A stretch of 42,342 nt of DNA, taken from Chlorobium sp. GTDB taxonomy: Bacteria; Bacteroidota; Chlorobiia; Chlorobiales; Chlorobiaceae. The number at the start of each line of letters is the position of its first letter. The stretch's first letter is position 1. The position numbers and the translations under genes are program-made. The DNA is taken from the NCBI GenBank assembly GCA_005843815.1, contig SZYA01000092.1:1-42342 (forward strand), given 5' to 3'. This document shows positions 1 to 7,791 of this stretch, one piece after another. The notes beneath the pieces were generated by a model. That model searched no databases and was not told the origin of the DNA. It saw only the letters and a list, made by a program, of their open reading frames with translations.

Positions 1-1
1 G

Positions 2-349
2 CTGAAAGTTTTTGCCTATCTCCTGTTGTTGGAAGACCCGGAGCCACCACCGTTTATCTGCATTGAAGAGCCAGAGAATGGTCTTTATCACAAGTTGCTG
101 GAGACATTGGCTCAGGAGTTTCGTTTGCGTGCTACCGGCAAGAAGAACTCTCCACAGATTTTCGTGACCACGCACCAGCCCTATTTTGTGGATGCGCTGG
201 CGCCTGAGGAGGTGTGGCTGCTGGAGAAAGGTGCTGATGGCTATTCGGTCATACGACGTGTTTCCGACCTGGAAGTTGTAAAAAACCTTGTCGATGAAGG
301 GCTGCCGCTTGGAGGCCTCTGGTACAGCGACTATTTAGAGGCGAGGTAA
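2..349 (+). CDS. AAA-family ATPase, C-terminal part (5' truncated by window edge)
   Basis: The reading frame is open from base 2 with no start in view, so this is the C-terminal ~115 residues of a larger protein. It contains a Walker-B-like segment (FICIEEPENGL) followed by a TTHQP segment, as in the OLD/SMC-like AAA_21 ATPases that hydrolyse ATP next to a partner nuclease or TOPRIM-type protein. The gene ends with a normal stop. Two bases later comes the first part of a DUF4276-like gene, the usual partner arrangement. The downstream partner is destroyed, so the ATPase may be an inactive leftover; the missing N-terminus prevents a judgement. Confidence 0.7.
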   Translation: MKVFAYLLLLEDPEPPPFICIEEPENGLYHKLLETLAQEFRLRATGKKNSPQIFVTTHQPYFVDALAPEEVWLLEKGADGYSVIRRVSDLEVVKNLVDEGLPLGGLWYSDYLEAR

Positions 350-351
350 AA

Positions 352-378
352 ATGCACATTGAAATATTGGTTGAGGGC
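352..378 (+). pseudogene. Remnant: first codons of a DUF4276-like gene
   Basis: An ATG two bases after the ATPase stop opens the peptide MHIEILVEG, which resembles the start of DUF4276 proteins often found next to such ATPases. After about nine codons the similarity stops and the sequence passes directly into a DUF1016 fragment in another frame. This looks like a deletion junction. The identification rests on a very short match plus the neighbour. Confidence 0.4.
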
Positions 379-761
379 TGTTTTAACCCACCATATCGAA
401 AGCCGCCTCTACCAGCGCGAAGGTAAAGCTATCACCAACTTTAAGGCGACCCTGCCAGCCCCGCAATCAGATTTAGCCCAGCAAATCCTCAAAGACCCCT
501 ATAATTTCGATTTTCTATTTGTTGCGAAAGAAGCATGACTCAAAGGAGCTTGAATACGCCTTGATTGAGCATATCACCCGATTTTTACTGCGGCTTGGGG
601 CTGGCTTTTCATACATCGGGCGACAGTACAAGCTCGAAATAGGTGTCGACAACTATTTTATTGACCTTCTGTTCTACAATACCCGCCTGCACTGTTTTGT
701 GGTTATTGAACTCAAGGCGGTAAAGTTCAAGCCGGAGTTTGCCGGAAAACTGAATTTTTAT
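377..761 (+). pseudogene. DUF1016 (YhcG-like) PD-(D/E)XK nuclease, fragment with frameshift
   Basis: The translation from 377 (VLTHHIESRLYQREGKAI...) matches my memory of the central and C-terminal part of DUF1016/YhcG-like nucleases. It breaks at a TGA at 536-538 and resumes in the next frame from about 519 to 761 (KELEYALIEHITRF ... VVIELKAVKFKPEFAGKLNFY). The nuclease core is visible as FIDLLFY followed by IELKA, the PD-(D/E)XK pattern. The N-terminal half is absent, the frame is broken once, and similarity ends abruptly after the NFY residues where the family normally continues. It is therefore a dead fragment. Intact relatives accompany restriction or defence islands. Confidence 0.75.
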
Positions 762-997
762 GGCAAACATGCCATTAACTCATTCCATAAAGGCATAAAG
801 TATCTCCGGGGAATATTACAAGGTTGTCAAGTTTCTTGGTACCTATGGTGTTCAATTCTACCGATAAACCGAGAGGGCAGACCTGATGCAGAGCGGGCAT
901 GGTCTCCATAGATTCGCTTTTAGTACGCTGCTTCTGGTAAAAAGAACAAGAATAGTCCAATATATTTTTACATTACACTATGGATGCAGGCGATGAT
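762..997. other. Non-coding stretch between nuclease remnant and protease promoter
   Basis: I see no supported gene here. Short open frames exist on both strands but none resembles a known family. The stretch joins decayed genes to an intact promoter, so it may be degraded mobile or accessory DNA, but no insertion-sequence ends are recognisable. Confidence 0.4.
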
Positions 998-1037
998 TTG
1001 ACTTTCCGGTACGGCGTTTTTATACTGCGATTATCGC
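998..1037 (+). promoter_or_regulatory. Sigma-70-type promoter with overlapping palindrome
   Basis: TTGACT at 998-1003 and TATACT at 1021-1026 are separated by exactly 17 bases, close to the sigma-70 consensus. A palindrome, GCGAT-T-ATCGC, lies at 1027-1037 where transcription would start and could be an operator. The protease start codon follows at 1060. Confidence 0.65.
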
Positions 1038-1059
1038 ACACGAACCTTTTAACCAGCAA

Positions 1060-2796
1060 ATGTCCATGCCCACAGCATACACAACAACTCAGATCATCAG
1101 CCAGCTTACCACCTCATGGGGCGGCTCATTGGATGGGTACACCTTTAGCTGGCCGTCAAGCTTGAAAACAATATCGTTTTCAATTAATGCGGCAACACCA
1201 ACCAATGTGGGAGGAGTGAAACCTGCTGAAGGTGGAGCATTTCTTGTTAAAATGGATGCCATCCAGGTGGCAACTGCCACCCTGGCATTTCAATTATGGG
1301 ATGATGTGATCGGAAAAACCCTTGTCAAGTCGACATCTCCTTCAGCAAATATTACCCTGAACTATTCCTCCAACACAAGCGGAAACGGCACCTACACGCA
1401 GCTCTACGGCACAGCAATAAATAATACAACACACCAGTTAACCTTGGGTGCCGGGCAAGTATGGTTAAGTTCAAGCTGGGCAACCAATGGCGACAGAGGC
1501 ATGATGCCTGGGGGTTATGGCCTGTTTACCATGATTCATGAAATCGGCCATGCGCTGGGCTTGTCACATCCGGGTGATTATAATGCCGGAAGTGGTGCAG
1601 CCATCACTTATGCAAACAACGCACTCTTTGCACAGGACAACCGCCAATACACCGTCATGTCCTATTTCGGCGGATACCTTAAAGGTGTTGGATGGCAGCA
1701 GGACGGGACCTCCGCCAACTATATCTATCCGCAAACCTTGATGGTTTACGACATCGCTGCTATACAGGCAAAATATGGTGCCGATACAACAACACGATTG
1801 ACCAACACCGTTTATGGCTTTAACTGCTCGCTTGCGGCAACAGATCCAGAGGACAAGATTTTTGACTTTACCCTGAATTCCAACCCGATATTTACGATAT
1901 GGGATGCTGCTGGAACCGACACGCTCGATGGTTCTGGTTATGCCGGTGATCAAACCATCAACTTGACTCCTGGAGCCTACTCTTCAGTTGATGGCATGAT
2001 TGAGAATGTGGCCATTGCCTTTAACTGCTGGATTGAAGCGGCAGTTGGCGGAAAGGGAGCAGATACCATTATTGGCAATGGTGTCAACAACATCATTACT
2101 GGTGGAGTTGGGGCCGATCAGTTGGATGGTGGCAATGGGGCTGATCTTTACATGATTTATGCGGCCGCAGAGCATCCGGCAGGGGAGATAATTGCTGATA
2201 CCGGCACACCGGGCGTTGACGAAGTACGGTTCGCCTCCACCAAAGCAAAGGAGACTCTCACCTTATCCGCTGGAGATACTGGAATTGAAACTGTCGTTAT
2301 CGGCACAGGTACGGGAACAACGGCAATAACAAGCGGCAAGACAGCTCTGAACATCAATGCTTCAGGAGTGTTGAACGGCCTCAATATTATCGGAAATGCC
2401 GGAACAAACACACTGACAGGGACAGCTTATGCTGATACAGTAACAGGCGGAGCAGGCGCGGATCTGTTTGTTTTTAACACCCTGCCAGCTTCACCTGCAA
2501 ACAGTGATATTATTACCGACTTTCAGCCTGGTGTTGACCACCTGCAGTTCAGTAAAGCTGTTTTTACCGCATTTACCAGCACGGTTGGAAAGGCATTCAG
2601 CGCCACTGAGTTCTGGTCTGGTGCCGGAGTAATTGCCGGGCACGACACCAGCGACCGTATCCTCTACAACACTGCGACAGGTAATCTTTATTACGATGCT
2701 GATGGAAATGGCGCTGGGTCAGCGGTGTTGGTTGCTCTTGTCGGAGTTACGACACATCCTGCACTTGCAGCCACAGACATACAGGTTATTGCTTGA
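1060..2796 (+). CDS. M10 (serralysin-like) zinc metalloprotease with RTX repeats
   Basis: Probable secreted zinc endopeptidase of 578 residues. The N-terminal ~240 residues form the M10 catalytic domain: the zinc motif HEIGHALGLSHP places ligands at H160, H164 and H170 with catalytic E161, followed by the Met-turn M200 and Tyr202. The segment 240-330 resembles the serralysin C-terminal domain. Calcium-binding RTX nonapeptides occur near 330-362 and again near 447-470 (GGAGADLFVF). There is no N-terminal signal peptide, and the acidic/glycine-rich C-terminus ending DIQVIA is typical of type I secretion targets. No ABC exporter, membrane fusion protein or inhibitor gene lies nearby, so export must use a remote transporter. 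No clear ribosome binding site precedes the ATG. It sits beside decayed accessory genes, which suggests horizontal acquisition. Confidence 0.88.
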   Translation: MSMPTAYTTTQIISQLTTSWGGSLDGYTFSWPSSLKTISFSINAATPTNVGGVKPAEGGAFLVKMDAIQVATATLAFQLWDDVIGKTLVKSTSPSANITLNYSSNTSGNGTYTQLYGTAINNTTHQLTLGAGQVWLSSSWATNGDRGMMPGGYGLFTMIHEIGHALGLSHPGDYNAGSGAAITYANNALFAQDNRQYTVMSYFGGYLKGVGWQQDGTSANYIYPQTLMVYDIAAIQAKYGADTTTRLTNTVYGFNCSLAATDPEDKIFDFTLNSNPIFTIWDAAGTDTLDGSGYAGDQTINLTPGAYSSVDGMIENVAIAFNCWIEAAVGGKGADTIIGNGVNNIITGGVGADQLDGGNGADLYMIYAAAEHPAGEIIADTGTPGVDEVRFASTKAKETLTLSAGDTGIETVVIGTGTGTTAITSGKTALNINASGVLNGLNIIGNAGTNTLTGTAYADTVTGGAGADLFVFNTLPASPANSDIITDFQPGVDHLQFSKAVFTAFTSTVGKAFSATEFWSGAGVIAGHDTSDRILYNTATGNLYYDADGNGAGSAVLVALVGVTTHPALAATDIQVIA

Positions 2797-2808
2797 CTTG
2801 AAATCATT

Positions 2809-2880
2809 TCGGTTCAGAGTTTATCTCCATCAAACAGCTCCAGGGAGAATCACTTTTCCAGAAGCTGTGCTCTGAACCGA
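2809..2880. repeat. 11-bp perfect inverted repeat flanking 50 bases
   Basis: TCGGTTCAGAG at 2809-2819 is the exact reverse complement of 2870-2880. Inside it, ACAGCT and AGCTGT form a second nested pair, so the element could fold into an imperfect hairpin. It lies between the convergent protease and deoxyhypusine-synthase-like genes. It may be a terminator-like structure or the ends of a small mobile element; no target duplication is obvious. Confidence 0.5.
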
Positions 2881-2968
2881 TAAGCCCTGAGAAGCTGAAC
2901 TATCAATCCCTTGATGATAACCCACCACAGGGCCACCATTGAAATAATGGGTGAAGCCCTTCGGATCT

Positions 2969-4000
2969 CTACGAGAGCAGTGCGTTGAAGTTTCTGGCCT
3001 GACGACCCTCCCAGTTGCGTTTGTGCCAGGCATAGCCCGCAATGAGAGGCAACGCAATGGTAGCTTCAGCAAAGACCATCTGTTCATGAACAGTATCAAC
3101 CTTGCCCCATGAACTGGCCTCCTTGAGGGTTGAGCCTGAAAGGGCACCATCACGCTCATCGGCTACGGTGATCTGTACTGCATACGTGTGCATGGAGACA
3201 TTCTCGTGGCCAAGCACTTCGGCTGCCACCACAATGTCCTGGGTAAAGTTTTTTGGGACACCACCTCCGATCATGAAAATACCGGTCTTGTCGTTCTCAA
3301 TCTTGATTCTGGTCAGTTCACGAAAATCCTTGACCGAATCGATTGAGACATGTTTTTCGGGGTTATTCCACTGATGATGGACCAAACCAAATCCGGCAGA
3401 GCAGTCTGAAAATGCAGGACAAAATATCGGCACGCCCTTTATATATGCTTTATAGACAATGGAGTTTTTGTCGTGGTTATTTGCCTCAATGTATTTGCCC
3501 ATCTCCACAATAAATTCGCGAGAGGAGTAGGCCCCAGGCTCCATTGAGTTGGCGATAATGGCGGTGGTATCGTCACAGACGCGAAGATCATCTTCATCAA
3601 TATAGGTGTCGTAAATGCGATCAATGTGCAAATCCCTGAGAATGGCATCGTCCATAAACTGGCTTCCCTTGTAGTGACGGAAACCAAGCGCTTCAAAAAA
3701 GTCCTGGTCAACAATATTTGCGCCGGTGGAGACAATGGCATCCACCATATTGCTCTCAATCATGTCAATAACGACCTGCTTCAATCCTGCACTGATCAGT
3801 GAGCCCGCAAGGGTAAGAATGACCGCACACTCCTTGTCCTGCTGCATGAGATCAAGAATGGAGGCCGCTCGGGCAAGATTCCTGGCCTGAAACGCGGTGT
3901 CGGCCATCTGGTCGACAAATGGAACAATGTTCAGTTGCTTGATATCTATGTGGCAAACCGGCGCGCTCAGTAACTCCTCTTTTCTGAATCCTGTCGGCAT
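2969..4000 (-). CDS. Deoxyhypusine synthase-like protein
   Basis: Member of the deoxyhypusine synthase family (343 residues), which transfers the aminobutyl group of spermidine in an NAD-dependent reaction. The lysine that forms the imine intermediate in the eukaryotic enzyme lies in an SWGK context; here it is K300 in ASSWGK. Glycine-rich NAD-binding segments such as STGAN (91-95) and MIGGGVPK (243-250) are present. Bacteria generally lack the eIF5A substrate, and bacterial homologues are thought to make homospermidine or other polyamines instead, so the true acceptor is uncertain. The start is supported by GGGAGC four bases before the ATG. The gene lies just downstream of the SRP RNA on the same strand. 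Confidence 0.88.
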   Translation of the reverse strand: MPTGFRKEELLSAPVCHIDIKQLNIVPFVDQMADTAFQARNLARAASILDLMQQDKECAVILTLAGSLISAGLKQVVIDMIESNMVDAIVSTGANIVDQDFFEALGFRHYKGSQFMDDAILRDLHIDRIYDTYIDEDDLRVCDDTTAIIANSMEPGAYSSREFIVEMGKYIEANNHDKNSIVYKAYIKGVPIFCPAFSDCSAGFGLVHHQWNNPEKHVSIDSVKDFRELTRIKIENDKTGIFMIGGGVPKNFTQDIVVAAEVLGHENVSMHTYAVQITVADERDGALSGSTLKEASSWGKVDTVHEQMVFAEATIALPLIAGYAWHKRNWEGRQARNFNALLS

Positions 4001-4030
4001 AACTGCTCCCGATGCGATTTACATAGTGGC

Positions 4031-4038
4031 AAAAAAAA
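4031..4038 (-). terminator. T-run ending the SRP RNA
   Basis: On the minus strand the closing helix of the SRP RNA is followed directly by an uninterrupted T tract (A tract on the plus strand). The RNA's own terminal helix would act as the terminator hairpin. Confidence 0.7.
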
Positions 4039-4140
4039 AGAGAGTAAGCTGACTATATCACACACTCAAATCACCGGATGCTGCTTCCTTCCGGATCTGA
4101 CATGGTTGGGCAACTGAGCGTTGTATAGGACTTACTCTCT
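4039..4140 (-). ncRNA. ffs: 4.5S-type signal recognition particle RNA
   Basis: About 102 bases on the minus strand fold as a single hairpin. The ends AGAGAGTAAG and CTTACTCTCT pair, and the apical loop carries the conserved SRP core CCGGAAGGAAGCAGC close to the canonical GTCAGGTCCGGAAGGAAGCAGC. This RNA binds Ffh and guides co-translational targeting of membrane proteins. It has a good promoter upstream and a T-run at its 3' end. Confidence 0.95.
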
Positions 4141-4144
4141 AAAA

Positions 4145-4174
4145 ATATTGGCTTTCGGACTCCTCGTCTGTCAA
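4145..4174 (-). promoter_or_regulatory. Promoter of the SRP RNA
   Basis: On the minus strand a perfect -35 TTGACA (plus coordinates 4169-4174) and -10 CAATAT (4145-4150) are 18 bases apart. The -10 lies about six bases before the 5' end of the RNA. Confidence 0.65.
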
Positions 4175-4353
4175 GAAATCGAAAACACGAGAACAAATAT
4201 AGCTCTTATAACAGTGAAAACAAAAAACAAACAAAGGGCTTTTATCTTTCTGTCAACTATGATAAATTCGGGGTCAGTAATCAGTAGTCAGAACTCACAA
4301 CACGGCAGGAACAAGCCGCATCGCTGCCTGTTGGGGCGGCAACTATAATTTTT
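4175..4353. other. Intergenic region upstream of trpS
   Basis: No gene is supported. The region contains short tandem-like words (TCAGTAATCAGTAGTCAG near 4275) but no T-box or other known leader that I can recognise. The trpS promoter presumably lies here but is not evident. Confidence 0.35.
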
Positions 4354-5415
4354 ATGGGAACACAGCGAATTTTAAGTGGGATGCGCCCGACCGGCAAACT
4401 CCACCTTGGACATTATACCGGCGCTCTTGAAAACTGGGTTGAGCAGCAAAATCTGCTTGACGAAAGCGGCTCACGAGCTTATGAAACATGCTTTCTCATT
4501 GCCGATTATCACAATCTGACCACCTCGCTTGAAACCGGGGAGATCTATACGCATTCACTCGACATGCTGATCGACTGGCTTGCTGCCGGGATTGATCCCG
4601 AAAAAAGCCCGGTTTTCCGGCAGTCGCAGGTCAAGGAACATGCTGAGCTGTTTTTGATTTTCGCCATGCTGATCACCTCTTCACGCCTTGAGAGAAACCC
4701 GACACTGAAGGATCAGATTCGTGACCTGAATATGGAGTCGCTGACTTATGGCCACCTTGGCTACCCTGTTCTGCAATCGGCTGACATTCTCCTCTACAAG
4801 GCAAACGTTGTCCCCGTTGGTGAAGACCAGATTCCCCATGTTGAAATTACCAGGGAGATCGCCCGTAAATTCAACAATCAATACCCACACCCTCTTCTTG
4901 GTGAAGTTTTTTCGGAACCATCTCCAAAAATAACAAAATTTTCACGCCTTGCCGGCCTTGATGGCAAAGCAAAGATGTCGAAGTCGCTCGGCAACACCAT
5001 TCTGTTGTCAGACAATCCCGATGAAGTGCTCAAAAAAATGCGGACAGCGGTAACTGATACTCTGAAGATTCGTAAAAATGATCCGGGCCATCCGGAGGTC
5101 TGTACCGTCTTCAGCTATCATTCCAAATTTTCACCATCGCCACAACTGGAGAGTATCGCTGCTGATTGCCGTGCTGGCTCACTTGGCTGTGTAGACTGCA
5201 AGAAGTTGTGCGCTACAAATATATCGCAGGAACTCGCTCCACTGCTTGAAAAACGAGTCTATTATGAAGCGCATACAGATATGGTTAAGGATATTCTTCT
5301 TGAAGGAGAGATCAAGGCAAAACGTCTTGCCAGCGCGACCATGCAGGAGGTGAGAGCTGCCATGAGACTTGGCCAAATACCTTGCGAAAACCATCATGAT
5401 CAGGCTAAATGCTGA
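4354..5415 (+). CDS. trpS: Tryptophanyl-tRNA synthetase
   Basis: Class I aminoacyl-tRNA synthetase (353 residues) that charges tRNA-Trp. The HIGH signature is HLGH at 17-20 and the KMSKS loop is exact at 207-211. Four cysteines at C250, C272, C279 and C282 give C-x21-C-x6-C-x2-C. This is almost the C-x22-C-x6-C-x2-C pattern that binds a [4Fe-4S] cluster in Thermotoga TrpRS, so an iron-sulfur form is likely. No Shine-Dalgarno is visible before the ATG. The stop overlaps the next gene's start by seven bases, which suggests co-transcription with the HAD phosphatase and argS. Confidence 0.96.
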   Translation: MGTQRILSGMRPTGKLHLGHYTGALENWVEQQNLLDESGSRAYETCFLIADYHNLTTSLETGEIYTHSLDMLIDWLAAGIDPEKSPVFRQSQVKEHAELFLIFAMLITSSRLERNPTLKDQIRDLNMESLTYGHLGYPVLQSADILLYKANVVPVGEDQIPHVEITREIARKFNNQYPHPLLGEVFSEPSPKITKFSRLAGLDGKAKMSKSLGNTILLSDNPDEVLKKMRTAVTDTLKIRKNDPGHPEVCTVFSYHSKFSPSPQLESIAADCRAGSLGCVDCKKLCATNISQELAPLLEKRVYYEAHTDMVKDILLEGEIKAKRLASATMQEVRAAMRLGQIPCENHHDQAKC

Positions 5416-6110
5416 ACAAGAGAAGGCAAGCATTTATCTTTGATATGGATGGAGTGCTGACCGATAATATGCGCTTTCATGCCGATTCATGGGTTGAACT
5501 TTTCAGGGACTTCGGTCTTGAGGGGCTTGATGCCGAGAGGTATCTTGTGGAAACGGCTGGCATGAAAGGGCATGACGTGCTCCGCTACTTCCTCGACCCA
5601 AAGATCAGCGAAGCTGAAGCTGCCCGTCTGACCGAATTGAAGGACTTTTTATACCGCGTCATGTCGCGCAAACGCATTAAACCAATACCAGGGCTCGTAG
5701 CGTTCCTTGATGCTGCTAATCAGCAAGATATCTTGCTCGGCATCGGTACAGGTGCCGCCGAAAAAAACATTGAGTACGTGCTTGGCCTGCTTAATCTTGT
5801 AGGGAAATTTCAGGCAATTGTTGATCCATCGCAGGTGATCAATGGCAAACCAAACCCTGATATTTTTTTGCGTGTCGCCAATCTCCTGGAGGTGTCACCT
5901 TCAGAGTGTATCGTTTTTGAAGATGCCCTGCCAGGCATTGAGGCTGCCCGCCGGGCAAAGATGCCATGCGTTGCCATAACGACGACCAACAATGCCGAAG
6001 CCTTCAGCGCATTTGATAATGTTATCGCAATTATCGATGATTTTACAGAACTTGACCCACAGGAGCTCATTGAAACAATCTTCAGAACGAACTCCTCGAC
6101 TCTTTTATAA
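5409..6110 (+). CDS. HAD-superfamily phosphatase, beta-phosphoglucomutase-like
   Basis: HAD hydrolase of 233 residues. The nucleophile motif FDMDGVLTD carries D12 and D14, the conserved lysine lies in INGKPNPDIF, and the acidic metal-binding motif is VFEDALPGIEAA. The helical cap inserted after motif I places it in subfamily I with beta-phosphoglucomutase and phosphoglycolate phosphatase. The substrate cannot be told from sequence. The gene overlaps the end of trpS by seven bases and is followed nine bases later by argS. Confidence 0.88.
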   Translation: MLNKRRQAFIFDMDGVLTDNMRFHADSWVELFRDFGLEGLDAERYLVETAGMKGHDVLRYFLDPKISEAEAARLTELKDFLYRVMSRKRIKPIPGLVAFLDAANQQDILLGIGTGAAEKNIEYVLGLLNLVGKFQAIVDPSQVINGKPNPDIFLRVANLLEVSPSECIVFEDALPGIEAARRAKMPCVAITTTNNAEAFSAFDNVIAIIDDFTELDPQELIETIFRTNSSTLL

Positions 6111-6119
6111 AAAAAACTT

Positions 6120-7778
6120 ATGCACGAATTTCTTCTCCCTCTTATTCAGAAAGCGCTGCTCTCAGCCGGTATTATAACCGATAAACCAATCCAGATTGAA
6201 CAGCCGGCGGACAAAAAGTTTGGAGACTTTTCAACAAACATCGCCCTTCTTGCTGCAAAAGAGTGCAGGAGAAATCCTCGTGAATTGGCACAGGAAATCA
6301 TTCAGCACCTGACATTTCAGCCCGACACCATCGCGAAAATCGAGGTGGCAGGAGCTGGATTCATCAACTTTTATCTTGCACCGATCTTTATAATGCGCTC
6401 TGTCGAAATGGTGCTGGATAATGGTGGTGGGTATGGAAAGGGAAGCATGGGTAATGGTAAAAAAGCTCTTGTGGAATATGTCAGCGCAAACCCTACCGGA
6501 CCACTGACTATCGGGCGAGGCAGGGGAGGGGTGCTGGGAGACTGCATTGCCAATCTTCTTGAGACCCAAGGGTACCAGGTGACCAGAGAGTACTACTTTA
6601 ATGATGCCGGCCGACAGATGCAGATTCTGGGCGAATCGGTCCGGCTCCGTTATCTGGAGTGCTGTGGAGAGGCAATTGATTTTCCTGCAACCCACTATCA
6701 GGGAGAGTATATCGGAGAGATTGCTGAAACTCTGTATGCTGAACATGGCAAAGAACTTCTCGAAATGATGGATATCTCACTTTTCAAAAAAAGTGCGGAA
6801 ACCACCATCTTCGCCTCTATACGACAAACCCTTGACAGGCTGCAGATTCGGCACGACTCCTTTTTCAATGAGCATAAACTCTACACTGCTGAAGATGGAG
6901 ACTACTCAGCCAACCAGAAGGTGATCAATGCCCTCAGAGAAAAAGATTTCATCGTCGAGTACGATGGCGCAACTTGGTTTCAGACGACCCGACTCGGACA
7001 GGAAAAGGATAAAGTACTTATTAAATCGTCAGGAGAGCCAAGCTACCGGCTGCCTGATATCGCGTACCACATCACCAAATTTGAGCGTGGCTTCGACATG
7101 ATGGTAAATGTTTTCGGCGCCGATCATATCGACGAATATCCTGATGTTCTTGAAGCTCTGAAAATTCTCGGTTACAATACTGAGCGAATCAACATCGCCA
7201 TCAACCAGTTTGTCACCACAACAGTGGATGGTCAAACGATTAAAATGTCGACACGAAAAGGCAATGCGGATCTGCTTGACGATTTGATAGATGATGTTGG
7301 CGCTGATGCAACACGACTCTTTTTCATCATGCGTGGCAAGGATTCACACCTGAACTTTGATGTGGATCTGGCAAAAAAGCAGTCAAAAGAGAATCCTGTC
7401 TTCTATCTGCATTATGCCCATGCAAGGATCTGCAGCCTTTTGCGTATGGGGATCCAGGAGACAGGATTTGATCCAACATCCAGCAAAGAACATCAACTGC
7501 TCCGGCTCCTCAGTTCGCCAGCAGAAGTTCAGCTTGGTTTTGCACTGCTCAACTTTCCCGATATGGTAAAAACCAGCCTGCGCATGCTTGAACCGCAAAA
7601 AATGGTTGAATATCTGCACTCTCTTGCTGAACTGTTTCACCGCTTCTATCAGGAGTGCCCTATCCTGAAGGCAGAGGCTGATATCTGCAAAGCAAGACTC
7701 TTTCTTTCTGCAGCTACGCGCCAGATACTTCGGAACGGCTTCAGAATTCTTGGAGTCTCAGCACCTGAATCGATGTAA
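6120..7778 (+). CDS. argS: Arginyl-tRNA synthetase
   Basis: Class I synthetase of 552 residues that charges tRNA-Arg. It shows an N-terminal Add1-like domain, the family stretch SANPTGPL at 122-129, the KMSK-type loop KMSTRKGN, and the C-terminal anticodon-binding helices ([14 protein letters not shown]). The HIGH box is degenerate: residues 130-133 read TIGR where most ArgRS have HVGH, so both histidines are absent. Length and all other blocks are normal. It is the last gene of the trpS-HAD-argS run and meets nadD head-on after 13 bases without an obvious terminator. Confidence 0.95.
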   Translation: MHEFLLPLIQKALLSAGIITDKPIQIEQPADKKFGDFSTNIALLAAKECRRNPRELAQEIIQHLTFQPDTIAKIEVAGAGFINFYLAPIFIMRSVEMVLDNGGGYGKGSMGNGKKALVEYVSANPTGPLTIGRGRGGVLGDCIANLLETQGYQVTREYYFNDAGRQMQILGESVRLRYLECCGEAIDFPATHYQGEYIGEIAETLYAEHGKELLEMMDISLFKKSAETTIFASIRQTLDRLQIRHDSFFNEHKLYTAEDGDYSANQKVINALREKDFIVEYDGATWFQTTRLGQEKDKVLIKSSGEPSYRLPDIAYHITKFERGFDMMVNVFGADHIDEYPDVLEALKILGYNTERINIAINQFVTTTVDGQTIKMSTRKGNADLLDDLIDDVGADATRLFFIMRGKDSHLNFDVDLAKKQSKENPVFYLHYAHARICSLLRMGIQETGFDPTSSKEHQLLRLLSSPAEVQLGFALLNFPDMVKTSLRMLEPQKMVEYLHSLAELFHRFYQECPILKAEADICKARLFLSAATRQILRNGFRILGVSAPESM

Positions 7779-7791
7779 AGAGAAAATATTA

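Noticed and set aside
775-960. Minus-strand open frame of 61 codons beside the nuclease remnant
   Set aside because: No recognisable motif, no ribosome binding site, and it overlaps decayed sequence.
2930-2959. Imperfect GGGC.../...GCCC hairpin after the deoxyhypusine-synthase-like gene
   Set aside because: The stem is interrupted and no T-run follows, so I do not call it a terminator.
2830-3159. Minus-strand open frame overlapping the end of the deoxyhypusine-synthase-like gene
   Set aside because: It is an alternate frame of that gene continued into the intergenic hairpin, with no independent support.
4175-4353. Possible T-box or tryptophan leader before trpS
   Set aside because: No T-box core sequence, no tryptophan-rich leader peptide and no convincing terminator/antiterminator pair were seen.
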